Shown here: in pieces, positions 53,158 through 61,669 of the stretch
Layout: each line of letters opens with the position of its first letter
How positions within the stretch are numbered: the first letter of the stretch is position 1
NCBI GenBank assembly: GCA_965248905.1
Contig: CBDFKS010000007.1
Coordinates: 1,240,001 to 1,304,000 of the forward strand
From: CBDFKS01 sp965248905
Lineage (GTDB): Bacteria; Chloroflexota; Dehalococcoidia; Lucifugimonadales; JAGWBF01
Length of the DNA: 64,000 bases
Direction of reading: 5' to 3'
Made by a program: the position numbers and the translations under genes
Notes under the pieces: generated by a model
What the model saw: only the letters and a program-made list of their open reading frames with translations
Told to the model about the DNA's origin: nothing
The model's database searches: none

Positions 53158-56100
53158 ATGAACAAACGCCTACTCACCATCTTAGCCCTTATGGTTATAT
53201 CAGTTATCCTGACAGGCAGACCTTCGCTTCTCGCCGACGAGAAATCGATCGGGTCGAGAGCTCTAGGGGACATCCTTTGGGCACCCTCTTCCCCCCTTAC
53301 AGCCCAGCTTGAATTCACCCAGGTTTCCGAATCCGAGGGACAGATAACCCTTACCGTGAATGCAGCCGACTTTTTCGAAGCGCCAGACGCGCACGCCGAA
53401 ATAGTAGTGCCTCCAGGGTTAGCTCCCGCGGAAAGCACCTTCACGTGGGAAGGGGATATAGCTGGCGGCTCTGAGATAAGATTCAGCGCACCCATCAATG
53501 TCACAGACGATGGTACCTGGAAAATCAAGGGCTCCGTATTGGTGGGTGACCCCAACGGTGAATTTCTCGGGGACGTGGACTACCTGTATCTGGAGGTGAA
53601 AGACAACGCCATAGTGTCCGAGTGGGAGCAACCATACTACGACGGTAGCTCAAAACCCCTTGAACCAATCGGGGATGTACCGATCAGCGTCGCTGTGGGC
53701 TCCGCAGCTCCAATAATTGGCAACAACGTCTCTCCGCAGCCCGCTTCGATCGATAATATTCAGATGAGGCCGTCTCCCACCGCCCAGGTCCAGGAGTTCC
53801 AGTCTTCCGGTGATGTGAGCCAAGGCGCCCCCGCTGGCGACTTGACCGTTACCGGATGTTTCTTTTACCTGGACTATTTAGATTCTTTACTTCCCCTGGT
53901 CTGGGCTACCGTACGGATACAAGACATAGATCCAACAGGACCGGTGGACCTGGGAGTCGATCTCACTGGACTGGATGGCTGCTTCTCCTTTGGCCCCATA
54001 GAAAACGACGACGGCCCCCTCGAGGGCCGGCTGGATATTCGCGTACAGGTCCTCGCCAGCTCCAGCGTGGCCACAGTGCTAGACCCAAGTGGCAACGTTT
54101 ACGACGGTTTCTCCGCCGTGTACGAGAACACTCCCGACGGCACTTTGAACATAGGGAATCTTGCGGTGCCTCCCAGCGAGCAAGGCGCCTGGACGATCTT
54201 TTCATACCATTCAGGGCTCACCAAGTCATGGAATTACCTCCAGAACGAAGGCCCGGCATTCGATGTGAGCCCCGTGGTGGCCAGGTATCCTTTCGAGAAC
54301 TGGCCCCACTACCATACAGGCGGTTTTTACGGTCAGGAGATCCATATGCCGGACCTGGACTCCGCAAAGAGCCCGGACACCATAGCCCACGAGTACGCCC
54401 ACCATGCCATGTGGTTTACCTACGGTGGGACCTTCCCCAATAGCTTTTGCCCTTCTCCCCACTACATCAACCGCAGCTCCCACGTAAACTGTGCATGGAC
54501 CGAAGGATTTGCCGATTTCTTCCCCCTAGCTGTGTTCAACGATCCCGTCTACACCTTTCCCAACCGGGTAAACATCAACTTTGAGACGCCCACACGGACA
54601 TCCTTCAACTGGCATGACGGAGACGACGTGGAAGGTAGGGTCGCAGGCGCTCTATGGGATATTTATGACCCCTCACCCTCCGAAGATGATGGCTACGATG
54701 TCTATGGTGAAGGCATCCTCAACATCTGGGACACATTCGAGAGACAGAACGATAATACCTTCGCCGAATTCTGGACGGAGTTCCAATCTAACCGCTCCCA
54801 ATCCGACATTTCTAGCGCGTTGAGCGCTCTCTATCAGAACACCATAGACTATCTGCCTCCACCTCCGATCTTCGATCTCTCGGCGACAGAACCACCGCAG
54901 AGCGTACCGGTCAATCAGAGCTTCAGAATGGAGTTCACCATGGACGTACAGGGTTCAGGTGAGAACGGCGGCGTCTCCATCTCCTTCCCGGGCCTGGAAG
55001 CGACCCATATCGGCCCCGGCCCCTGCTATGACTCGCCGCAGGGTTCTGTCTCGATCGTGAGCTACGACACGGGCATCGATCAGGTCACCTGCTATGACCA
55101 GGGTGACCTCGTTTGGAACTCCGCTGTTACACAGGTCCCCGCAGCCCACATGCTGGTGGAAAGCGATGACCCAGCCTGGCCCGCCGGCACCTCTCGCAAG
55201 CTGGTAATAGACGTCACTCCAAAAGCTTCCGGGCCATTTACTATCAATTACAGAGCCTGGGCCTGTTCTGCACTGCACGCCGGCTGCGCTCGCTTTCCGA
55301 CTCCAAGCAACTCGGAAGGTTCCGACCAGCAAGGCTTCGACATCATATCTCGCACGGTCAACGTCTTAACACCGGGAAGTCTAACAGTGACTCCGCCGGG
55401 TGGATTCGGGCCCCAGGGAATAGAGGGGGGACCGTTTAGTCCCAATACAAAAACCTTCACGCTGAAGAACTCGGGAGAGACTCCCATCGACTGGGCCACC
55501 TCGAAGAGCCAAGACTGGCTCAATCTGTCATCTACGGGCGGCACCTTGAACTCCGATCAGACCACTACTGTAATGGTGTCTGTTAACGAGAACGCTAATA
55601 GTCTGGGTGCCGGCGTGCACAAGGACACACTGTTTTTCGACAACCTAACAAACGGGGACGGCGATACCAGCCGCCCCGTGAACCTTACGATTGCGGCGGC
55701 GGCCGACCTGGCAGTCACCAAGTCCGATTCCCCTGACCCCGCGCTGTTGGGGGATGAGCTGACGTATACAATAGGCATCTTCAACAATGGCCCTTCGGAC
55801 GCCACCGGAGTGATTCTGACTGACCAGCTACCCGCAGACGTAACTTTCGTTGTAGCCCCGGCGAACTGCGACGAACTGAATCTGACAGTGACCTGCCAAA
55901 TCGACAACCTGTCTGCTGATGCCGGCATGGACATCGAGATCAGGGTAATCGCTATCGCAGTCGGAACCATGATCAACACCGCCGACGTGTCAAGCGACGT
56001 AGCTGACCCAAACATGGCCAATAACACAATTAGCGAGATCACTGTGGTCAACCCATTGGCAGACCTGGCCATTACCAAGACCGACTTCAGGCATTGGGTC

Positions 56101-56586
56101 CTTTCGGGAGACCAGCTTACCTATACGATCACCGTAACCAATAATGGCCCCTCTACGGCCACGGGCTTGGAAATCACCGATGACTTACCTGCCGGAGCGA
56201 CGTTTGTTTCGTCGAATCCAGCAGAGCCAGACTGTGTGATAGCCGGCAACCAGGTTAAATGCGGTCTGGACCCCCTAGCTCCAGTAAGTAGCACCGTGGT
56301 AACCATCACGATAGTTTCCAACGTGTTAGTCGGCATGACCAACATGGTAAGTGTGGCCAGCAACGTCGCTGACCCGGACATGTCCAACAACACAGCCACG
56401 GATACCACCACGGTAAGGCTATGGCCTCCCGGCGATGCGAACCGTGATGGGAGCGTAGATAGACACGACCTGAGAATGGTGGTCAATAACTGGGGTATAC
56501 CATTTGACGACAGAGCGGACCTCAACGAAGACGGTTTCGCAGGGATAGAGGACCTTTCGATAGCTGGAATGCACTTCGGCATTTAG
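53158..56586 (+). CDS. Secreted metalloprotease-like protein with DUF11 repeats and C-terminal dockerin
   Basis: 1142 residues. Signal peptide LLTILALMVISVILTGRPS; beta domain 40-140 shared with the upstream lipoprotein; a CNA_B/carboxypeptidase-regulatory-like domain 220-320; a gluzincin peptidase domain about 340-590 with H411-E-Y-A-H415 and the third ligand E449 in CAWTEGFADFFPL; a further beta domain; a BACON-like domain about 740-840 (LKNSGETPIDWATSKSQDWL); two DUF11 domains (ADLAVTKSDSPDPALLGDEL; ADLAITKTDFRHWVLSGDQL); and a type I dockerin with two EF-hand loops (GDANRDGSVDRHDLRMVVNN, ADLNEDGFAGIEDLS). Dockerins bind cohesins, and a cohesin-like domain occurs in the split gene at 14455. 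Likely an extracellular protein-degrading complex part. Confidence 0.88.
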   Translation: MNKRLLTILALMVISVILTGRPSLLADEKSIGSRALGDILWAPSSPLTAQLEFTQVSESEGQITLTVNAADFFEAPDAHAEIVVPPGLAPAESTFTWEGDIAGGSEIRFSAPINVTDDGTWKIKGSVLVGDPNGEFLGDVDYLYLEVKDNAIVSEWEQPYYDGSSKPLEPIGDVPISVAVGSAAPIIGNNVSPQPASIDNIQMRPSPTAQVQEFQSSGDVSQGAPAGDLTVTGCFFYLDYLDSLLPLVWATVRIQDIDPTGPVDLGVDLTGLDGCFSFGPIENDDGPLEGRLDIRVQVLASSSVATVLDPSGNVYDGFSAVYENTPDGTLNIGNLAVPPSEQGAWTIFSYHSGLTKSWNYLQNEGPAFDVSPVVARYPFENWPHYHTGGFYGQEIHMPDLDSAKSPDTIAHEYAHHAMWFTYGGTFPNSFCPSPHYINRSSHVNCAWTEGFADFFPLAVFNDPVYTFPNRVNINFETPTRTSFNWHDGDDVEGRVAGALWDIYDPSPSEDDGYDVYGEGILNIWDTFERQNDNTFAEFWTEFQSNRSQSDISSALSALYQNTIDYLPPPPIFDLSATEPPQSVPVNQSFRMEFTMDVQGSGENGGVSISFPGLEATHIGPGPCYDSPQGSVSIVSYDTGIDQVTCYDQGDLVWNSAVTQVPAAHMLVESDDPAWPAGTSRKLVIDVTPKASGPFTINYRAWACSALHAGCARFPTPSNSEGSDQQGFDIISRTVNVLTPGSLTVTPPGGFGPQGIEGGPFSPNTKTFTLKNSGETPIDWATSKSQDWLNLSSTGGTLNSDQTTTVMVSVNENANSLGAGVHKDTLFFDNLTNGDGDTSRPVNLTIAAAADLAVTKSDSPDPALLGDELTYTIGIFNNGPSDATGVILTDQLPADVTFVVAPANCDELNLTVTCQIDNLSADAGMDIEIRVIAIAVGTMINTADVSSDVADPNMANNTISEITVVNPLADLAITKTDFRHWVLSGDQLTYTITVTNNGPSTATGLEITDDLPAGATFVSSNPAEPDCVIAGNQVKCGLDPLAPVSSTVVTITIVSNVLVGMTNMVSVASNVADPDMSNNTATDTTTVRLWPPGDANRDGSVDRHDLRMVVNNWGIPFDDRADLNEDGFAGIEDLSIAGMHFGI

Positions 56587-56663
56587 CTCCGGTAAAAGCT
56601 AGTTAGACAGCCAGACCTGGACGGGGTATATTAAAGCCAAACATATCTCAAAAGGGCTATCAT

Positions 56664-56843
56664 ATGGCTGCGTTAGCTACCAACGTGGCGACCTGTATAA
56701 TGTTCATCAACGGTCAACGGGTGCCCGCTGGGTCCGGTCAAAGCTTCGTCGCGCTGAATCTCTACACAGATAAGCCATGGGCCCAGATAGCCGACGGCCG
56801 GCAGGAGGCCCACACCGTGCCTGACCATTTCACTCTACGCTAA
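56664..56843 (+). pseudogene. N-terminal fragment of an aldehyde dehydrogenase gene
   Basis: 59 codons: MFINGQRVPAGSGQSFVALN, LYTDKPWAQIADG match the first strands of aldehyde dehydrogenases. Then the frame goes off (RQEAHTVPDHFTLR) and stops at 56841. A full enzyme has about 480 residues. The gene is truncated by a deletion. Confidence 0.75.
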
Positions 56844-56943
56844 GGCTTGAATCTTTGTGTGACATTCTGCAAAGGTGTCTCAAACACGCATGGACACCAC
56901 CGCGTAGCCGGATATCGATATAACGTTGACAAGGAGGGCAGGA

Positions 56944-57846
56944 ATGGCTTTAAGCTCGTTCCTTTATACCCCAGGAAATGACCCCAGAAAGGTGTCCAAG
57001 GTGGGCACCTATGGCGCCGATGCGGTGATCCTTGACCTGGAAGACGCCGTGCCGGTAAACGAAAAGCTGGCGACCAGGACCCCTGTAAGAGAGGCCATCC
57101 CTTCGGTAAAGGCCTCCGCTGGACACGTGTACGTAAGAATTAACCCCGTTGGCACTAAGACCGACTTCTCCGTAGACTTTGGACTTGGCGACATAGAGGC
57201 AGTCGTCTGCTCCGAGCTGGAAGGCGTGGTTGTGCCCAAGGTGGAATCCGCCCAAGAGCTTATCGAGGTCGATAAAGTATTGGCCGACCGAGAGACAGCC
57301 ATTGGGATTCCCGTTGGTTCCCTTAAAGTAGCGCCTATCATAGAGACCGCGCTGGGTGTGTGGAACGCCTACGAGATTGCCCGTAGTACCCCCAGAGTTC
57401 AATCATTGAGCTTTGGCGCAGGGGATTTCACCAGAGACGCAAACATGGAGTGGACTCGAGATGAAACGGAGCTGGCCTACGCCCGCTGCAGGCTGGTGGT
57501 GATCTCTAAAGCCGCTGGCATTGGCCCGCCCTTGGACTCGGTATGGCTCAGGTTGGACGATGACGAAGGATGCGCCGAGTCCGCAAAGCGGGCCAAAGGG
57601 CTGGGCTTCCAGGGAAAGAGCTGTATCCATCCCAGGCAGGTGGAGATAGTGAACCGGGTGTTCTCTTACGTATCCCCTGACGAGCTTGCCGAAGCACAGA
57701 AAATCGTCGACGCCTTCGCAGAAGCCGAGGCCCGCAACGTCGCGTCAATCCTTGTGGATGGTCAGTTCGTAGACTACCCTATAGTCGAAAAAGCCAAAAG
57801 AATTCTGCAGCTTCACGCCCGAACTCAAAAAAGGGGAGGCGAATAG
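56944..57846 (+). CDS. HpcH/HpaI-type CoA ester lyase (citrate lyase beta-like)
   Basis: 300 residues. TIM barrel with SSFLYTPGNDPRKVSKVG, DAVILDLEDAVPVNEK (the E and D of the Mg site), PKVESAQELIEV, and FGAGDFTRDANMEW. It should cleave malyl-CoA, citramalyl-CoA or related esters. The ATG at 56944 is chosen with AAGGAGGGCAGG upstream. The CoA transferase gene follows 1 bp after, so they form a pair: transferase makes the CoA ester, the lyase splits it. Confidence 0.9.
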   Translation: MALSSFLYTPGNDPRKVSKVGTYGADAVILDLEDAVPVNEKLATRTPVREAIPSVKASAGHVYVRINPVGTKTDFSVDFGLGDIEAVVCSELEGVVVPKVESAQELIEVDKVLADRETAIGIPVGSLKVAPIIETALGVWNAYEIARSTPRVQSLSFGAGDFTRDANMEWTRDETELAYARCRLVVISKAAGIGPPLDSVWLRLDDDEGCAESAKRAKGLGFQGKSCIHPRQVEIVNRVFSYVSPDELAEAQKIVDAFAEAEARNVASILVDGQFVDYPIVEKAKRILQLHARTQKRGGE

Positions 57847-57847
57847 T

Positions 57848-59104
57848 ATGAGTCTCTCTCCGAACAGAGGCGACGAGATCTCCAGTGCAGATCAAGCGCC
57901 CTCCGAAAACGGACACAGCGCATTAGGGGGAATCAGGGTTCTCGACCTGGCAACTTTCATTGCTGCACCATTCTGCGCCACATTGATGAGCGAGTTCGGT
58001 GCCGAGGTAATCAAGGTAGAGATGCCCGGTCAGGGAGACCCCCTACGCCAACTGGGTGAGAAGTACAACGACGTGGGCCTTCTGTGGGCTCAAGAGAACC
58101 GTAATAAGAAAGGCGTGACCTGCAATCTAAGAGAACCCCAGGGACAGGAGATCATTCAGGAGCTGGCAAAACGGTCCGACGTATTGGTGGAGAACTTCAG
58201 ACCGGGCACCATGGAACGATGGAATCTGGGGTACGAGACCCTAGAGGAAATCAATCCAAGACTTGTCATGGTCAGGATATCCGCCTATGGCCAGACCGGC
58301 CCATACAGCCACAAAGCCGGATTCGGCAGAGTAGCTCAGGCATTCGGAGGACTGACCTATCTGGCGGGATACCCGGACCGACCCCCGGTAAACCCAGGGT
58401 CAGCCACAATCGCCGACTACGCAGCCGGGCTCTTCGGCGCCTTTTCAACTATGGTGGCCCTGGAGGACCGCCACCGCACGGGGAAAGGCCAGTGCATCGA
58501 TATCTCCCTGTACGAGGGCATCTTTCGTCTGATGGACAATCTCTCTTTGGCCTATGACAAGCTTGGGCTGGTTAGAGAGCGGATAGGCACCGCCACCGCC
58601 CACGCCGTTCCCCACAACCACTATCCCACCAAGGACGGCAAGTGGGTGGCCATCGCCTGTACCAGCGATCGTATTTTTCAGCGGCTGGCCAAAACCATGG
58701 GTCGCGTAGATTTGGGCACCGACCCCCGTTACGTCACAGGGGCTAAGCGCGTAGAAAATCGCCAGGAACTGGACGGCATGGTGTCGAACTGGACCAGCGG
58801 GTTCGATATGCACGATCTCGTATCTCTTTTGGACTCGGAAGAGGTGCCCGTAAGCCCCATAAACAGCATCGCCGACATTTTCCAGAACCCTCAGTTCGAA
58901 GCCCGCGGCTCAATAGTGGAGGTGGACGATTCGGTGATTGGCAAGGCCAAGATGCCAGGCGTTGTGCCCAGACTAAGCAAGAGCCCCGGCCAGGTCAAAC
59001 ATTTGGCTCCCGCCCTAGGCCAGCACAACCAAGAGGTCTATGGCGAGCTACTGGGGTACGAACCCGACAAGCTGGAGTCTCTCAAAAACGAAGGGGTCAT
59101 ATAA
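57848..59104 (+). CDS. CaiB/BaiF family (class III) CoA transferase
   Basis: 418 residues. Family markers: GIRVLDLATFIAAPFCATLM, EFGAEVIKVEMPGQGDPLRQ, QENRNKKGVTCNLREPQGQE, and the catalytic Asp region IDISLYEGIFRLMDNL. The conserved catalytic D is the one in ADYAAGLFGAFSTMVAL. It transfers CoA between acids. Follows GGAGGCGAATAGT. Confidence 0.93.
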   Translation: MSLSPNRGDEISSADQAPSENGHSALGGIRVLDLATFIAAPFCATLMSEFGAEVIKVEMPGQGDPLRQLGEKYNDVGLLWAQENRNKKGVTCNLREPQGQEIIQELAKRSDVLVENFRPGTMERWNLGYETLEEINPRLVMVRISAYGQTGPYSHKAGFGRVAQAFGGLTYLAGYPDRPPVNPGSATIADYAAGLFGAFSTMVALEDRHRTGKGQCIDISLYEGIFRLMDNLSLAYDKLGLVRERIGTATAHAVPHNHYPTKDGKWVAIACTSDRIFQRLAKTMGRVDLGTDPRYVTGAKRVENRQELDGMVSNWTSGFDMHDLVSLLDSEEVPVSPINSIADIFQNPQFEARGSIVEVDDSVIGKAKMPGVVPRLSKSPGQVKHLAPALGQHNQEVYGELLGYEPDKLESLKNEGVI

Positions 59105-59126
59105 CCCCGTAGGGGCAGACCTATGT

Positions 59127-60832
59127 GAGCCTGTCTCAAAAGGTGTATGCATTCTCTTATAAGAAAGAAAAGGTTAGAATTGTCTGCAAGAATTGAGCAA
59201 AGGAGAGTCCAATGCCGCTTCGGCCGCTGAATCGAGAGCAGACATGGTTGTTTCCGCCGACTCTGGACGAAGTTGTGCCGCAAGACCATCCAGCGAGGTT
59301 TGTGGCAGAGTTTGTGGATGCTTTGGACCGTTGGGGATGGTCTGAGTTGGGTGTTGAGGTAGATGGAGAGGCATTGGGAGCGCCGGCGTACCACCCTCGT
59401 GGGCTGTTGAGCGTGTGGCTGTATGGGTTCATGACTGGGGTGCGTTCCTGTCGCAAGCTGGAGGCGGCCTGCCGAGACCAGATACCGTACCTTTGGCTGA
59501 CAGGTTGGCAGCATCCGGACCACAATACCTTGTGGCGGTTCTACAGAGACCATCGTGGAGCAATGAGGAAGCTCTTTAAGCGGACGGTGCGCATGGCGGT
59601 GGCCATGGGCTTGGTGGATTTGGCGGTGCAGGCGGTGGATGGGACAAAGATAGTTGCCAACGCAGCGAAGGACAGGACCCAGGATGCTGAAGGGCTGCAG
59701 CGACTGCTGGAGCGGGTGGAGACGGCAATTAGAGACCTTGAAGCGCAGAACGAGGCAGGAGAAGGCGCTGTCCCTACGCGGCTTCCAAAGAAACTGGCCA
59801 AAAAGGAGGCGCTGAGAGAACAGGTGCAGCAGGCAATGGAACAGCTTGCAGGCGAAGAGGAACAGCAACGCATCAATCTTACCGACAGCGATGCTGGGCT
59901 GATGAAGGGTAGACAGGGTATCGTGGCTGGGTACAATGCCCAAGTGATGGTCTCGCCACTGCAGATGGCCACCGACGAAGGCACTGGGCTGGTGATCACC
60001 GCAGCGGACGTAGTGTGTGACGCCAACGACTATGGCCAGTTGACTCCGATGCTGGAACAAGCGGAGGAGATGACCGGAGACAAGGCGCAAGTAACGCTGG
60101 CCGACGCGGGCTATCACTCCGGCGCCAACCTGGAGGAGTGCGCCCAACGGGAACAACAGGTGATCATGCCAGAGTCCCAGCACAAAGCCCTGGAGCACCC
60201 GTACCACAAGGACCGCTTTTGCTACGACGAGCAGACGGATAGTTACACCTGTCCACAGGGCCAGAGACTCCGCTTCACCCGAGTTAAGCGGACCAGGGGG
60301 ACGCTCATGCGGCTGTATCGAGCCTCCGGAGCCATCTGCCGGGTGTGTCCGGCCTTCAGCATTTGCACCAAGGACGGGCGTCATGGGCGTGGGCTGGAGG
60401 TAGGACCTTACGAAGCCGTCCTGCGTCTTCATCGGGTATGGATGTCTACCGAGGAGGCCAAAAAGGCATACAAGCAGCGTATGCAACTGCCGGAACCAGC
60501 TTTTGGGATTCTCAAAGAGCAACAAAGAGCTCGGGGGTTCTTGCTCCGTGGCGTTGTCAATGTGTCGGCCGAGTGGACCTTGTTGGCCACAAGCTTCAAC
60601 CTGCGCACCTTGTGGCGTATATGGCGCGACTGGGGCAGACTTAGGTGGAGCCAGAGCTGGGCGCCGCCGGCGATAGCAGGGCCATGATGAGATGACCGAC
60701 TACGGCGTGTAAACCGCGCCATCCGCAAGATCCGATCGCTGTCGAGTCATCGTTTCCACTGCGCCAAACAGACTCGGACCTAGCATTATCGACTGACTCG
60801 TCGTCAATAATCCATCATTCTGGGACAGGCTC
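59127..60832 (+). mobile_element. IS1182-family insertion sequence
   Basis: 1706 bp with terminal GAGCCTGTCTC/GGGACAGGCTC, flanked by the 6-bp duplication CTATGT (59121-59126 and 60833-60838). It is inserted in a repeat unit that occurs again intact just downstream. Confidence 0.93.
59212..60687 (+). CDS. IS1182-family transposase
   Basis: 491 residues. N-terminal FPPTLDEVVPQDHPARFVAEF, DDE domain with AVDGTKIVANAAK (first D), a central insertion of charged coiled-coil (LQRLLERVETAIRDLEAQN), VTLADAGYHSG (second D), and the Glu in WMSTEEAKKAYKQR, with a C-terminal ICRVCPAFSICTKDG Cys motif. Intact, with no frameshift, so the element may be active. Confidence 0.95.
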   Translation: MPLRPLNREQTWLFPPTLDEVVPQDHPARFVAEFVDALDRWGWSELGVEVDGEALGAPAYHPRGLLSVWLYGFMTGVRSCRKLEAACRDQIPYLWLTGWQHPDHNTLWRFYRDHRGAMRKLFKRTVRMAVAMGLVDLAVQAVDGTKIVANAAKDRTQDAEGLQRLLERVETAIRDLEAQNEAGEGAVPTRLPKKLAKKEALREQVQQAMEQLAGEEEQQRINLTDSDAGLMKGRQGIVAGYNAQVMVSPLQMATDEGTGLVITAADVVCDANDYGQLTPMLEQAEEMTGDKAQVTLADAGYHSGANLEECAQREQQVIMPESQHKALEHPYHKDRFCYDEQTDSYTCPQGQRLRFTRVKRTRGTLMRLYRASGAICRVCPAFSICTKDGRHGRGLEVGPYEAVLRLHRVWMSTEEAKKAYKQRMQLPEPAFGILKEQQRARGFLLRGVVNVSAEWTLLATSFNLRTLWRIWRDWGRLRWSQSWAPPAIAGP

Positions 60833-61124
60833 CTATGTGTCTGCCCAGGTTTGCTGACTGGCACCCCCGGACGACCATATAGGGTCGTCCCCACCATGCG
60901 ATGTGCAGATGTCGTGGCCCGTAGGGGCAGACCTATGTGTCTGCACAAGTTTGCTGACTGCCACACCTGGACGGGCATTCTTATTGAAAGCCCTTAACTG
61001 GCTGTGTTAACATTGCGATTGGATTTGGTTAGGGGCTTCTATGATTTCAGAGACGTGCTATTCTTCATTCGCTAACAGGATTATAGATACAAAGGCCATC
61101 CGTTAAACCAATACGAAACTGGAA

Positions 61125-61649
61125 GTGAGAGTGAAGACCGAATCGCAAGGGATTAAAGAACGGGTAGCCAAAGCCCTCAACTCCCAGGAGCAGGGTACGA
61201 TAACCCTTCTGTCTTCTCTATTAGCCGTTCAGGATGAGCTGGGGTATATACCAGAGACTGCCGTAGAAGAGGTAGCCGCGTTTACCAAATCCACAATCAA
61301 TGACGTTTGGGGCGTCGCCTCCTTCTATACCAACTTTCGTTTCACACCCCCTGGCATCCACACGGTTGACCTGTGCTGGGGGCCTTCGTGCCACGTTCTC
61401 GGGGCAATGGCTGTCATAAAAGCCGCCCTAGGCGCTGTCGAATTGTCCACCGAGGGCGACACGCCTGATGGCAGGATGACCGTACGCTTCAATACCTGTC
61501 TCGGCGCCTGCTCTCAGGGGCCGGTGATAAGCGTAGACCACCAACTCATGGGCAGGCTTACTCCTGAAAAGGCTGCGGAAGTGGTACGGCTTTGCCACTC
61601 TTCAAATGAAATCGGACATGCACACCACTCTAATGGAACAGAAAGTTAG
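61125..61649 (+). CDS. nuoE: NADH dehydrogenase subunit E-like (NuoE/FdsG type)
   Basis: 174 residues, thioredoxin-like 2Fe-2S protein with CWGPSC (then 36 residues) and CLGACSQGPVISVD cluster cysteines. N-terminus: LLSSLLAVQDELGYIPETAV, SINDVWGVASFYTNF-like sequence (here TINDVWGVASFYTNFRFTP). It transfers electrons in complex I or NAD-linked formate dehydrogenases. The GTG at 61125 is used as start; a second GTG six bases later is also possible. 20 bp gap to nuoF. Confidence 0.93.
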   Translation: MRVKTESQGIKERVAKALNSQEQGTITLLSSLLAVQDELGYIPETAVEEVAAFTKSTINDVWGVASFYTNFRFTPPGIHTVDLCWGPSCHVLGAMAVIKAALGAVELSTEGDTPDGRMTVRFNTCLGACSQGPVISVDHQLMGRLTPEKAAEVVRLCHSSNEIGHAHHSNGTES

Positions 61650-61669
61650 ACTCTTGCAGAAGACAGATA

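Larger units (their letters stand above)
59107..60975. repeat. Two tandem copies of a short intergenic repeat, the first split by IS1182
   Basis: Without the IS, the sequence cccgtaggggcagacctatg then tgtctgcccaggtttgctgac forms unit 1 (59107-59126 joined to 60839-60859). The same words recur at 60917-60952 (gcccgtaggggcagacctat then gtgtctgcacaagtttgctg). Between them lies a further partial mirror (cgaccatatagggtcg). It looks like a palindromic dispersed element. Confidence 0.65.

Noticed and set aside
59038..60525. A 495-codon minus-strand frame across the IS1182 element
   Set aside because: Antisense to the intact IS1182 transposase; no domain and no start context.
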